Shown here in pieces: positions 33,682-43,573 of a stretch of DNA of 64,000 bases (positions within the stretch are counted from its first letter, which is position 1; every line of letters begins with the position of its first letter). Below the pieces are notes generated by a model. That model saw only the letters and a list, made by a program, of their open reading frames with translations. It made no database searches and was not told the DNA's origin. The DNA is taken from positions 1 to 64,000 of the forward strand of contig NZ_CALPDH010000029.1 of NCBI RefSeq assembly GCF_943193215.1, given 5' to 3'. Both the position numbers and the translations under genes were made by a program. The DNA is from Acetatifactor aquisgranensis. GTDB taxonomy: Bacteria > Bacillota > Clostridia > Lachnospirales > Lachnospiraceae.

Positions 33682-34524
33682 TTATTTTACATGGGTGTGC
33701 GAAAACAGATGCTGCTGGCAGTATTCATAATTGCCGTTACACTTAGAGCAGAACCGGAACTCCAGATTGGGGTCATCATCCTCTGTCTGTCCGCAGATAG
33801 CGCATTTATGCTTCGTCACCCTGGAGTTGCGCCGGATGTCCTGCCGAAACTCCGCCCTGCGCTTCATCTGCTTTGGCGTCATATGGATATGGCTCCTGGA
33901 AGTAAGGAAGAAAATGACAAAATTCAGCAGGGAGGACGCAATGACAATCCTGGTCACCAGGCCTCCCGCGAAGAGGAAATCATACAGCAGCACCAGGCCG
34001 TCCAGAATGCCCAGCCACTTTACCTTCACCGGAATGAGGAACATCAGAAGCACCTGCACCTCCGGGAACGTGGCCGCAAACGCCAGGAAGATGGACATAT
34101 TGACGTAATAGGTGGAAAACAGCAGCGACACAATCAGAGAAGTCTCTTTCAGGCCTGCGCTGCCAGTCAGGAAGAACTGAATCCCCAGCCATACAAAGCT
34201 GCCCAGAATCGTAAACAGCATACCTGACAGCAGATAGACATTGTACCGGTAGACTCCCCACGTATGCTCCAGGCTGGTGCCGATATTGTAGTAAAACAGC
34301 AGCATGATAATCGTGAACGGATTCAGCGAAGACGGCGGCATGATGATCCATGTGAAAAGCCGCCAGATCTGTCCGTGCAGGATGGCGTAAGGATCCAGCG
34401 TCAGATACAAAAGAAAATCAGCGTTGATCAGCTGGATGACATACCCCAATACATAGCATAAAATCAGTATCATGGAAAGATTGCTGATGGCATACTTTCC
34501 GAATTTCTTTTCAAAATTGCTCAT
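33682..34524 (-). CDS. Rhomboid-like membrane protein with C-terminal zinc ribbon
   Basis: A 280-residue protein. About six membrane segments (about 15-210) follow the rhomboid-like layout, with IWRLFTWIIMPPSS and GTSLEHTWGVYRYN marking the family. The GxSG motif of active rhomboid proteases is not visible, so it is probably a pseudoprotease. The soluble tail has a zinc ribbon: CAICGQ, FCSKC and YEYCQQH (about 245-272). AAGGAG lies 8 nt before the ATG at 34524. It is divergent from the activase gene. Confidence 0.75.
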   Translation of the reverse strand: MSNFEKKFGKYAISNLSMILILCYVLGYVIQLINADFLLYLTLDPYAILHGQIWRLFTWIIMPPSSLNPFTIIMLLFYYNIGTSLEHTWGVYRYNVYLLSGMLFTILGSFVWLGIQFFLTGSAGLKETSLIVSLLFSTYYVNMSIFLAFAATFPEVQVLLMFLIPVKVKWLGILDGLVLLYDFLFAGGLVTRIVIASSLLNFVIFFLTSRSHIHMTPKQMKRRAEFRQDIRRNSRVTKHKCAICGQTEDDDPNLEFRFCSKCNGNYEYCQQHLFSHTHVK

Positions 34525-34650
34525 TTTCTCCACTCCTTTTGCCCAATAACCTGTCTATATTCTATCATTCCCGCTCCCATAAGTAAACCAGACTTTTCCT
34601 ATTTAATATAAAAATCAGTTTTTTAATAAACTTTTAACAGGTTCATATAT

Positions 34651-34679
34651 TTGCATTTTGCCCCGCCGTGTACTATAAT
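34651..34679 (+). promoter_or_regulatory. Promoter of the activase gene
   Basis: TTGCAT (34651-34656), a 17-bp spacer and a perfect TATAAT (34674-34679). Transcription would start near 34686, about 73 nt before the ATG. Confidence 0.65.
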
Positions 34680-34684
34680 GTCTT

Positions 34685-34715
34685 AGAATGTCATGATGTG
34701 TCGGCATTCTTTTTT
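34685..34715 (+). terminator. Terminator-like hairpin in the activase leader
   Basis: AGAATGTC (34685-34692) pairs with GGCATTCT (34703-34710), with one G-U pair, followed by TTTTTT. It sits at the probable start of the transcript, between the promoter and the gene, and so could act as an attenuator or a 5' protective stem. Confidence 0.45.
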
Positions 34716-34758
34716 CCAGTGATTGATACTGGGTTCAATTGAGGAAGGATGATTTTAC

Positions 34759-37700
34759 ATGGAATTCACTACAAAAAGTGCAGTCTCTGACGATGTACTG
34801 ACCCGCGATGCCGATGTATTTCTCGGCAATGCCAATGCTATTCTTGGCAATGCCAATGCCCTTCTTGGCAATGCCAATGCCCTACTTGGCAATGCCAATG
34901 CCCTTCTTGGCATTGATATAGGCTCCACCACCGTCAAGATTGCGATTCTGGACGAAGAGCATCATATTCTGTTTTCCGACTATGAGCGCCACTTTGCCAA
35001 TATCCGGGAAACTCTCTCCAGGCTTTTGGAAAAAGCATATCAGCAGTTCGGCAATCTGACGCTGCATCCCATGATCACGGGATCCGGCGGCCTGACTCTG
35101 GCAAATTGCCTGGGCGTCCCCTTTACACAGGAAGTCATAGCGGTAGCCTCCGCCCTGCAGGAGCTGGCCCCGGAGACGGACGTGGCCATCGAGCTGGGCG
35201 GCGAGGACGCGAAGATCATTTATTTCGAGGGCGGCAATGTGGAGCAGCGCATGAACGGCATCTGTGCGGGAGGCACAGGCTCTTTCATCGACCAGATGGC
35301 TTCCCTGATACAGACGGACGCCTCCGGTCTGAACGAATACGCAAAGGAATACAAATCCCTCTACGCCATCGCCGCCCGCTGCGGCGTCTTCGCGAAGACG
35401 GACATCCAGCCCCTGATCAACGAGGGCGCCACCAAGGAGGATCTGGCGGCATCCATTTTCCAGGCCGTGGTGAACCAGACCATTTCCGGCCTGGCATGCG
35501 GCAAGCCCATCCGGGGCCATGTGGCATTCCTGGGCGGCCCGCTGCATTTTTTGTCGGAACTGAAAGCAGCTTTTATCCGTACGCTGAAATTAGACGACAA
35601 ACATGTCATCGACACGGACAATTCCCATCTGTTCGCCGCCATCGGTTCCGCCCTGAACGCAAAAAAGGATAATTCCTGCTCCATGGAGGAGATGCTGCGG
35701 AGGCTTTCCTCCGAAATCAAAATGGAGTTCGAGGTAGAACGCATGGAGCCGCTGTTCGCCGACAGAAAGTCCTATGACGCTTTCCGGGAGCGCCACGCCA
35801 ACGCCCATGTGGGCACGGCGCGGTTATCCGACTACAGCGGCAACGCGTTCTTAGGGATAGACGCCGGCTCCACCACTACGAAAATCGCCCTGGTGGGCGA
35901 GGACGGCTCCCTGCTCTATTCTTTTTACGCGGGCAATGACGGCAGTCCCCTGAAGACCGCCATCCGCTCCTTAAAGGAAATCTACGAGCAGCTGCCGGAA
36001 AACGTGCACATTGTCCGCTCCTGCTCCACAGGCTACGGAGAGGCTCTGATGAAAGCCGCGTTCCTCCTAGACGACGGCGAGGTGGAGACCGTGGCCCACT
36101 ACTATGCCGCCGCTTTCTTCAACCCCGACGTGGACTGCATCCTCGACATCGGCGGCCAGGACATGAAATGCATCAAGATCAAGGACGGAGCCGTGGACAG
36201 CGTGCTGCTCAATGAGGCCTGTTCCTCGGGCTGCGGCTCCTTTATCGAGACCTTTGCCAAGTCCCTGAACTACAGCGTGGAGGATTTCGCGGCGGCGGCT
36301 GTTTTCGCAGAGCATCCGATTGATCTGGGTACCCGCTGCACGGTGTTCATGAACTCCAGGGTGAAGCAGGCCCAGAAAGAGGGCGCGGGCGTCCCCGATA
36401 TCTCCGCGGGCCTTGCCTATTCTGTCATCAAGAACGCCCTGTTCAAGGTCATCAAAGTGTCCGATGCCTCGGAACTTGGCAGGAACATCGTAGTCCAGGG
36501 CGGCACTTTCTACAATGACGCCGTGCTGCGAAGCTTTGAGAAAATCGCGGATTGCGAGGCCATCCGGCCCGATATCGCAGGCATCATGGGCGCTTTCGGC
36601 GCGGCCCTGATTGCCAGGGAGCATTACGAGGAAAAGTATGAAACGGAAATGCTTTCCTACGAAAAGCTCTGCGCCTTGAAATATGAGACCAGCATGGCAA
36701 GGTGCAGAGGCTGCACCAACAGCTGCCGTCTTACCATCAATAAATTTTCGGGAGGCCGTCAATACATCTCCGGCAACCGCTGCGAGCGCGGCATCGGCGG
36801 GCAGAAGAATTCCCACGATGTGCCCAATCTCTTCGATTACAAGTTAAAGCGCCTGTTCTCCTACGAGTCCCTGGCGCCGGACGAGGCCAAAAGAGGCACG
36901 GTGGGTCTCCCCAGAGTGCTGAACATGTATGAGAATTACCCTTTCTGGCACACCTTTTTCACCAGACTGGGATACCGGGTAGTCCTCTCCCCCAGTTCCA
37001 ACAGGCAGATTTATGAGCTGGGCATCGAATCCATCCCCAGCGAGTCGGAATGCTATCCCGCCAAGCTGGCCCACGGGCATGTGGAATGGCTGATTCAGCA
37101 GAAAGTGGATTTCGTGTTCTATCCCGCCCTGTTCTACGAGCGGGACGAGGTGGAGGGGGCCAACAACCACTACAACTGCCCCATCGTCACCTCCTACTCG
37201 GAAAACATCAAGAACAATGTGGAGGCCATCAGCACCGGTCAGGCAAAACTGCGCAATCCTTTCATGTCATTCCGCGACCTGGGCACTGTCACGGAAGCCT
37301 TGTTGAAAGAATTCAGAGAGCTGCCCTCCGATGAGGTGACCGCGGCTGCGTCCGCCGGATGGGAGGAAATGGACCACACCCGCATGGATATGCGCAAAAA
37401 AGGCGAGGAGACCATAGCCTGGCTGAAAGAGACCGGAAAGCGCGGCATCGTCCTGGCCGGACGTCCTTACCATATCGACCCGGAAATCAACCACGGTCTG
37501 CCGGAACTGATCACCTCTTTCGATGTGGCAGTGCTGACGGAGGACTCCGTCTCCCACTTAGGCTGCCCGGAAAGGCCTCTCATCGTATCCGATCAGTGGA
37601 TGTACCACTCCAGACTCTACGCTGCCGCCAGCTACGTAAAGACCGTGGACAATCTGGACCTGATTCAGCTGAATTCCTTCGGCTGCGGCCTGGACGCCGT

Positions 37701-39129
37701 CACCACGGATCAGGTGAACGATATCCTGTCCGGCTCAGGCAAAATCTACACCTGCCTGAAAATCGACGAGGTGAACAATCTGGGCGCCGCCAGGATCCGC
37801 GTCCGCTCTCTGCTCTCCGCCATCCAGGTGCGGGAAAAGACCCACAAGGAGCGCACGCTGCATTCCTCCGCTATCGAAAAGGTCTCCTTCACGGAGGAGA
37901 TGCGGCAGAACTATACCATCCTCTGCCCCCAGATGTCCCCGATCCACTTCGAGATCATGCAGGCGGCTTTCAACGCCTGCGGCTACAATTTCGTAGTGCT
38001 GGACAACGACAACAGGCACTCTGTGGACGTGGGTCTGAAATATGTCAACAACGATGCCTGCTATCCCTCCCTCCTTGTGGTGGGACAGATCATGGAGGCT
38101 CTGCTGTCCGGGAAATACGACCTGCAGAAAACCGCCCTCATCATGACCCAGACCGGCGGCGGCTGCCGCGCCACCAATTACGTGGGCTTCATCCGCCGGG
38201 CGTTGCAGAAAGCCGGCATGGAGCAGATTCCCGTAATCTCGCTGAATCTGGCCGGAATCGAGAGCAATCCCGGTTTCCACCTGAATGCGGATATGCTGAT
38301 ACGGGCCGCTGTGTCCGCTCAGTTCGGCGACATCTTCATGCGCTGCGTATACCGGATGCGCCCCTATGAAGCCACCCCCGGCGCAGTGGATGCCGTGCAC
38401 AGGAAATGGGTAAAAAGGGCACAGGATTTCGTTTCCGCCAAGCATGTGAATCTGCTGAAATTCGGCAAGATGTGCCGGGAGATTATCCGGGACTTCGATG
38501 CGATTCCTCTTCTGGACATCCAAAAACCCCGGGTGGGCATCGTGGGCGAGATTCTGGTGAAATTCTCTCCCGCGGGCAACAATCACCTGGTGGAGCTGCT
38601 GGAGAGCGAGGGGGCAGAGGCCGTGGTGCCCGATCTGATGGATTTCATGCTGTACTGCTTCTATAACCAGATCTACAAGGCGGAGAATCTGGGCACCAGC
38701 AAAAAGGCAGCCCGCATATCCTCCATGGGCATCTGGGCCATCGAGCATGTACTGCGAAAGAGCATGATAAAGGAATTCCGGAAATCGAAGCACTTTACAC
38801 CGCCTACACCTATTCGGGATATCGTCTCCTTTGCGGAACCGATTGTCTCCATCGGCAACCAGACAGGAGAGGGATGGTTTCTCACGGGAGAAATGGTGGA
38901 GCTGATCCACGAGGGCGTGCCCAACATCGTGTGCACCCAGCCCTTTGGCTGCCTGCCCAACCATGTGGTGGGCAAGGGCGTCATCAAGGCCCTGCGGAAA
39001 AGCTACCCCCAATCCAATATCGTAGCCATCGACTACGATCCCGGCGCCAGCGAGGTGAACCAGCTCAACCGAATCAAACTGATGCTCTCCACGGCCCAGA
39101 AGAACCTGACGGGAAAAGGCCGTCAGTGA
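34759..39129 (+). CDS. Acyl-CoA dehydratase activase, long fused form
   Basis: A 1456-residue protein of the 2-hydroxyacyl-CoA dehydratase activator family. Two ASKHA ATPase domains open with GIDIGSTTVK (about 50) and GIDAGSTTTK (about 367). A Cys-rich segment (ARCRGCTNSCRLT, about 650) may hold an iron-sulfur cluster. DUF2229 and a dehydratase-like C-terminal part follow (SEYCYPAKLAHGH-like and GCRATNYVGFIRRAL motifs). Such proteins use ATP to pass electrons to a radical dehydratase; no dehydratase subunits are near. Residues 21-48 are four LGNANA repeats. A CNB protein gene follows at 34 bp. Confidence 0.9.
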   Translation: MEFTTKSAVSDDVLTRDADVFLGNANAILGNANALLGNANALLGNANALLGIDIGSTTVKIAILDEEHHILFSDYERHFANIRETLSRLLEKAYQQFGNLTLHPMITGSGGLTLANCLGVPFTQEVIAVASALQELAPETDVAIELGGEDAKIIYFEGGNVEQRMNGICAGGTGSFIDQMASLIQTDASGLNEYAKEYKSLYAIAARCGVFAKTDIQPLINEGATKEDLAASIFQAVVNQTISGLACGKPIRGHVAFLGGPLHFLSELKAAFIRTLKLDDKHVIDTDNSHLFAAIGSALNAKKDNSCSMEEMLRRLSSEIKMEFEVERMEPLFADRKSYDAFRERHANAHVGTARLSDYSGNAFLGIDAGSTTTKIALVGEDGSLLYSFYAGNDGSPLKTAIRSLKEIYEQLPENVHIVRSCSTGYGEALMKAAFLLDDGEVETVAHYYAAAFFNPDVDCILDIGGQDMKCIKIKDGAVDSVLLNEACSSGCGSFIETFAKSLNYSVEDFAAAAVFAEHPIDLGTRCTVFMNSRVKQAQKEGAGVPDISAGLAYSVIKNALFKVIKVSDASELGRNIVVQGGTFYNDAVLRSFEKIADCEAIRPDIAGIMGAFGAALIAREHYEEKYETEMLSYEKLCALKYETSMARCRGCTNSCRLTINKFSGGRQYISGNRCERGIGGQKNSHDVPNLFDYKLKRLFSYESLAPDEAKRGTVGLPRVLNMYENYPFWHTFFTRLGYRVVLSPSSNRQIYELGIESIPSESECYPAKLAHGHVEWLIQQKVDFVFYPALFYERDEVEGANNHYNCPIVTSYSENIKNNVEAISTGQAKLRNPFMSFRDLGTVTEALLKEFRELPSDEVTAAASAGWEEMDHTRMDMRKKGEETIAWLKETGKRGIVLAGRPYHIDPEINHGLPELITSFDVAVLTEDSVSHLGCPERPLIVSDQWMYHSRLYAAASYVKTVDNLDLIQLNSFGCGLDAVTTDQVNDILSGSGKIYTCLKIDEVNNLGAARIRVRSLLSAIQVREKTHKERTLHSSAIEKVSFTEEMRQNYTILCPQMSPIHFEIMQAAFNACGYNFVVLDNDNRHSVDVGLKYVNNDACYPSLLVVGQIMEALLSGKYDLQKTALIMTQTGGGCRATNYVGFIRRALQKAGMEQIPVISLNLAGIESNPGFHLNADMLIRAAVSAQFGDIFMRCVYRMRPYEATPGAVDAVHRKWVKRAQDFVSAKHVNLLKFGKMCREIIRDFDAIPLLDIQKPRVGIVGEILVKFSPAGNNHLVELLESEGAEAVVPDLMDFMLYCFYNQIYKAENLGTSKKAARISSMGIWAIEHVLRKSMIKEFRKSKHFTPPTPIRDIVSFAEPIVSIGNQTGEGWFLTGEMVELIHEGVPNIVCTQPFGCLPNHVVGKGVIKALRKSYPQSNIVAIDYDPGASEVNQLNRIKLMLSTAQKNLTGKGRQ
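34819..34902 (+). repeat. Four 21-bp in-frame repeats in the activase start
   Basis: Four tandem units of 21 bp encode [F/I/L]LGNANA each. Each holds GGCAATGCCAATGCC, and at the last junction CAATGCC faces GGCATTG across CTTCTT. They directly precede the first ATPase domain (GIDIGSTT). Unit number can change without breaking the frame. Confidence 0.85.
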
Positions 39130-39163
39130 GCCTGAAGAATCAATATGGAAAGGAACGGAAACT

Positions 39164-41452
39164 ATGCCAGGAATCGTTATAGAAAAATCCAAAAACATCT
39201 GCAGCTTTGAGCAGCCTGTGACCACATTGTATCTGATTTCCCAGGGACGGGTAGAGGTACAGTGCCCGGGAGGCTCCTATCAAATCGGCATCGGGGATGT
39301 GGCGGGCATCTGTGAGATATGCTCCGAGATACACTTTCTGACCTACACCGCGCTGGAGGACACCACCCTCATGCCCTATCCCCTGACCAGCATGGAGGCT
39401 TTGGAGGATCTGCTGCAGAAGCGCCCCGGCATCGCGAAGCTGTTCATCCTCTCCCTCCTGCGGCAGTTTGGCGCCATGATAGAGCAGGCGTCCGTGTCGG
39501 AAGTGGGCAGCGCGTCGCTTTACCGGAGGCTGCGGACGGACTGCGATCTGTATGCCGGTTTGTGCGAAAAGCATAAAGTCCCCTCCCGCATTCCCCCGGA
39601 AGCGGAGGAGATCCCGCACTGTCTGGAGGACTCCTGCGATGAATGGCTGAGCAAATATTATGCTTCGCTGCAGCGTGTCTATACGGGCGCGGATTCCGAC
39701 ATCCTGCTTCAGGAGGCGGGGTTGTCCCTGGGGGTGCTGAGAAAGGGCTCCCTTGACCTGAACAAGACCTACCGGGTGCTGGAAGCCCAGGCCCAGTACC
39801 GTTCCCAGATCATATGCTGCTATTACAGCCAGTCAGGGAACGATATGTTCGACGCCATGACCAAGCTCTACTACCGCCTCTGCCAGGAAGGGACAGACTG
39901 CGGCGAACTATACAATCACATTTCCCGGATGCTTCGCCTGCCCGAAGAATACGATATCCCGCCGGAAGCCCAGGCCACTGTCCGGACCCAGGCTTTCCGC
40001 AGAAAAGAGGAGGCCCTGGCCCATCCTGAGGCGGCCCAGGGCGCCGGAGAGGGCTCCGACGCGGATATCCTGCAGCTGCTGGAGGGGTCTTTGGAGACCA
40101 TTCTGGATTTCGCCGGGCTGGACGGCGATAAAGAGGCATCTTTCCGGGAGCATGTAGCCCATTACCGGGCCACCAGGGACAAAAACTCCACGGACGATGA
40201 GTGCAGCCGCCTGCGAAGGGTGCTGACAGAGGAATTCTATCTGCTGTACACGGAGGTCTTCGAGCGCTCCCTCTCCGTCCCCAGCCTGCCGGTTCCGGTG
40301 CGCATGTTCCTCTATTTCGGCTACGTGGACGAGGCGCTGGCAGGAGAAGACAACAGCGTCGTCCTTTATCGCCTGGCCAGCTATATGAGTGAGCCGGGGC
40401 AGATGAACGTCTATACTTTCTACGACTGGCTGATGGCAATCTATGATGGGGAGAAAAATCCCAGCCGAAGCGAGCTTGACGAGGATTACGACGACTTCGT
40501 CTATCTCCAGAAGAAAAGGAACAATCTCTCCGCAGCGGAGGTCTCGGCCCTGGAAAACGACCGTCTGGCAAAGGTGCGCTACGAGCTGGAGAATCTTTTC
40601 CCAGTGGCCAACAAAGTGACTTTCGGCCGTGTGACCACTTACTGTCCCGTGTTCACCGCCGAGAACATGCTCAAGGACTTGAGGGACTCTTTCGTCACTC
40701 CGGAGAAGGTCGGCGGCGCCCTGGCCATGCTCAAAGCAGTGGATTTCTCGGCCTTTTATCGGGAGACCATCGATTACGAGATGTCCCAGGCCATGAACCG
40801 GGAGCCCATCCACGTGGAATACCTGCCGGACATCATCCTGATGCCCAACGCCGGAATCAGGGGCTCTCTGTGGCAGGAAATCGAGGGCCGGAAGCGCAAC
40901 AGCCCCAGCCGCATGATCCTGCCCGCGTTCTACATGGAGAACCTGGACACCGCAATGGTTCGCATGACCGGCGAATTCCGCTGGGAAATGTGCAAGCGCA
41001 TCCAGAGCGGGCGCTGGAACGATGTGTCGGAGCCATCCCTCACCAGCGAATATTTTGACTATATGCAGTTCTACAAGAAGAATACCGAACTGAGCAAGGA
41101 CGCCAAAGAAAAGCTGCAGAACAGCCTGGTAAGAGCCAAGAACAGCTTCCGGGAAATGTTCGTAAGGGACTATGTCACCTGGATCATGTATGAGAGCAAC
41201 GGTTCGGCCAGGCTGAACAAGGTGGCCCGGAGAATCCTCTTCATGTACTGCCCTCTTCCCGCTTCCATGGACGCGGCGCTGGAGCAGAACCCCATGTTCT
41301 CCGAGCTGCTGGGCCGCCAGCGGATTCTGTCCGGGCAGCGGGTGCAGAAGCTGGGCATTCTGAGGCAGAAGCTGCGTAACAGCAACACACCTGTCCCGGA
41401 CTGCCTGGAGCAGGAAATCGCCTTTGCTTCCAGAAAGCCGGAAATCAGCTAG
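39164..41452 (+). CDS. Large protein with N-terminal cNMP-binding-like domain
   Basis: A 762-residue cytosolic protein. The first 110 residues form a CRP-like beta-barrel (TTLYLISQGRVEVQCPGG, then GIGDVAGICE), without a clear cAMP phosphate-binding RxA motif, followed by a helix. The remaining 650 residues are helical, acidic and of no family I can name. No helix-turn-helix is seen. GGAAAGGAACGG precedes the ATG, 34 bp after the activase stop, so the two are probably one unit. A sensory or scaffolding role for the activase is possible. Confidence 0.65.
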   Translation: MPGIVIEKSKNICSFEQPVTTLYLISQGRVEVQCPGGSYQIGIGDVAGICEICSEIHFLTYTALEDTTLMPYPLTSMEALEDLLQKRPGIAKLFILSLLRQFGAMIEQASVSEVGSASLYRRLRTDCDLYAGLCEKHKVPSRIPPEAEEIPHCLEDSCDEWLSKYYASLQRVYTGADSDILLQEAGLSLGVLRKGSLDLNKTYRVLEAQAQYRSQIICCYYSQSGNDMFDAMTKLYYRLCQEGTDCGELYNHISRMLRLPEEYDIPPEAQATVRTQAFRRKEEALAHPEAAQGAGEGSDADILQLLEGSLETILDFAGLDGDKEASFREHVAHYRATRDKNSTDDECSRLRRVLTEEFYLLYTEVFERSLSVPSLPVPVRMFLYFGYVDEALAGEDNSVVLYRLASYMSEPGQMNVYTFYDWLMAIYDGEKNPSRSELDEDYDDFVYLQKKRNNLSAAEVSALENDRLAKVRYELENLFPVANKVTFGRVTTYCPVFTAENMLKDLRDSFVTPEKVGGALAMLKAVDFSAFYRETIDYEMSQAMNREPIHVEYLPDIILMPNAGIRGSLWQEIEGRKRNSPSRMILPAFYMENLDTAMVRMTGEFRWEMCKRIQSGRWNDVSEPSLTSEYFDYMQFYKKNTELSKDAKEKLQNSLVRAKNSFREMFVRDYVTWIMYESNGSARLNKVARRILFMYCPLPASMDAALEQNPMFSELLGRQRILSGQRVQKLGILRQKLRNSNTPVPDCLEQEIAFASRKPEIS

Positions 41453-41605
41453 CAGGGTCTCCGGGGCCCGGGAATATTACAGAAAACGGAATGCCGAAAT
41501 CCGCGCCGCCCATCAGGGCGGAGCGGATGCCAAGGGCCTGGCAGGCACTTCCGCTTTCTGCAGGCCTATAGCCGCAAAATGCCGCGCGCCAGTCACTTCC
41601 TATTA
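41453..41605. other. Convergent gap between CNB and MATE genes
   Basis: About 150 bp with no gene. It is GC-rich with several short dyads, but no clear terminator with a T-tract. Confidence 0.3.
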
Positions 41606-42949
41606 TCACGAATCCGCCAGCTGCTTTCCCAGCGTCTTGCGCACATGAAAATACGCCGGAATCAGAAATAAGTCCGCGAACAGCCATGCCAGGGGATTCC
41701 CCAGCGCCACGCCGGTGAACCCGAGCAGAGGCACCAAAGCGAAGCCCACAAGTCCTCTCGCCACCATCTCGAATACTCCCGCCAAAATGGCAAAGGTAGG
41801 AAATCCCATTCCCTGTATCAGGAAACGGATGATGTTCACCAGTCCCAGCAGGGTGTAACAGGCAGTATTGAAAATCATGAGCATCCGCGCGTTGTCTATG
41901 ATGGCGCTCTCCGAAGCGTCCAGGAACAGGGATGCCAGCGGCCTGCCCAGAAAGATACTGACAAGCAGTGCGATTACGGCATATCCCACTCCCAGCATAA
42001 TGCAGGATTTCAGCCCCTCGCCGATGCGGTCCAGCTTCTTCGCCCCTACATTCTGCCCGCCGTAGGTGGCCATGGTGGAGCCCATGGCGTCAAAGGGGCA
42101 GGCCAGGAATCCGTTGATGCGCCCGGAGGCCGTGACAGCCGCCACAGCGCTGGAACCCAGAGTATTGGTAGCGCTCTGCAAGATCACGCTGCCGATGGCA
42201 GTGACAGAGTATTGCAGACCCATGGGTACGCCCATGCCGCACAGCACGCGCATCCTGTGTCCGTCCGGCGTCCACTCTTCCCTCCGGATCCGCAGGATTT
42301 CAAATTTTTTCATCATGAACAGCAGGCAGCAGACCCCGGACACCCCCTGGGAAATCACGGTGGCCAGCGCCGCTCCCTGTACGCCCATGTGCAGGGTCAC
42401 GATAAAGAAAAGGTCAAGGCCCACATTCAGAAAAGAGGACATCACCAGGAAAATCACCGGCGTCCTGCTGTCTCCCAAAGCGCGGATGACGCTGGAGGTC
42501 ATGTTGTAGAGAAAAGTCACCGGAATCCCCAGAAAGATGACCCATATGTAGGAACAGGATCTGTCGATGATGTCTTCCGGCGTCCGCATCCACACCAGAA
42601 TCTGCCTTGCCAGGGATGTGGTCAGCACAGTCAGCGCCGCGGCGAAGCCGATGGACAGCCAGATGCAGTTCGCCACATACTTCCGCAGATCCTCATAATC
42701 CCGGGCCCCGAATTTATGGGCCACCGGGATGGAAAAACCGCTGCATACTCCCATGCAGAAGCCGATAATCAAAAAATTCACGGAGCCAGTGGCGCCCACT
42801 GCCGCCAGATTGTCCGTGCCCAGGAAACGGCCCACAATCACCGTATCCACCAGGCTGTAGAACTGCTGGAACATAAATCCGAACAGGAGGGGAATCGAAA
42901 ACCCCAGAATCAGCTTCATGGGAGACCCCATTGTCATATCCTTTGTCAT
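41606..42949 (-). CDS. MATE family efflux transporter
   Basis: A 447-residue membrane protein with about 12 segments in two halves of six. The opening FSIPLLFGFMFQQFYSLVD and TVIVGRFLG are typical of MATE proteins of the DinF/NorM-like group. These export drugs or metabolites with Na+ or H+; the substrate cannot be told. The ATG at 42949 has AAGAGGATATG upstream and is preferred to the frame start at 43003. It converges on the CNB gene and stands alone. Confidence 0.92.
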   Translation of the reverse strand: MTKDMTMGSPMKLILGFSIPLLFGFMFQQFYSLVDTVIVGRFLGTDNLAAVGATGSVNFLIIGFCMGVCSGFSIPVAHKFGARDYEDLRKYVANCIWLSIGFAAALTVLTTSLARQILVWMRTPEDIIDRSCSYIWVIFLGIPVTFLYNMTSSVIRALGDSRTPVIFLVMSSFLNVGLDLFFIVTLHMGVQGAALATVISQGVSGVCCLLFMMKKFEILRIRREEWTPDGHRMRVLCGMGVPMGLQYSVTAIGSVILQSATNTLGSSAVAAVTASGRINGFLACPFDAMGSTMATYGGQNVGAKKLDRIGEGLKSCIMLGVGYAVIALLVSIFLGRPLASLFLDASESAIIDNARMLMIFNTACYTLLGLVNIIRFLIQGMGFPTFAILAGVFEMVARGLVGFALVPLLGFTGVALGNPLAWLFADLFLIPAYFHVRKTLGKQLADS

Positions 42950-43215
42950 AGTCATATCCTCTTTTCCCATAAGCTCCGGCACAGCCGCCCCGAAACTCAT
43001 CATATCTGAAAAAGTATAGACTTTCTCCTGAAAAAGTGCAATGTACTTTTTTGCCCGAATCTATTCATAAATCTATGTACTATTTTGCACACGAAAGCGC
43101 CGCTCCCGTACCGGAACAGCATAAAAGCGCATTCGGAAAACTCTCCTCCTGCGCTCTTTAAATACATTTTTGCCGCATTATCTTATTCTCTGCCCTGTGG
43201 CTTTTCTGATTCCGC

Positions 43216-43455
43216 TCAGGAAGCCGCTTTCTCCCGGTCCCCCAGATACTGCTGCAGCACCTGTGCCACTTCTTCCGGTCCCAGCCCGGATTCGGAGATA
43301 ATGTCGCTTACTACCTCCAGTTCCTTGCGCCTCTTCTCCTGGTACAGTTCCTCAAGTTCGCGTTTCTCCGATGCCACCCGGGTCTCCAGAGCCTCTATCA
43401 GCTCCTGCTTTGCGCTTATCTTTTCCTCAATCGTCTTGCGCTGTCCTCTTGCCAT
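43216..43455 (-). CDS. Small coiled-coil protein (79 aa)
   Basis: A 79-residue protein beginning MARGQRKTIEEKISAKQEL. A long charged coiled coil spans about 8-55, followed by a short helical end (EEVAQVLQQYLGDREKAAS). It resembles the DUF4315 type of small coiled-coil proteins in layout only. AAAGGAGAAAG precedes the ATG at 43455. It lies downstream of the SNF2 gene's repeats in the same direction. Function unknown. Confidence 0.6.
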   Translation of the reverse strand: MARGQRKTIEEKISAKQELIEALETRVASEKRELEELYQEKRRKELEVVSDIISESGLGPEEVAQVLQQYLGDREKAAS

Positions 43456-43573
43456 AAACTTTCTCCTTTCATCGGACTGTTCCCAATCCTTTTCTACCAG
43501 TATATGGACAAGATTTGGAAAATATTCCCCAAAAAATATTTTTTTGCATCCCGAACCCCAAACGCGCACCTTT

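Noticed and set aside
34755..34937. Minus-strand 60-codon Arg/Ala/Leu repeat protein
   Set aside because: It is the reverse reading of the 21-bp repeats in the activase start.
37735..39225. Minus-strand frame of 496 codons opposite the activase
   Set aside because: Antisense shadow of the activase coding strand.
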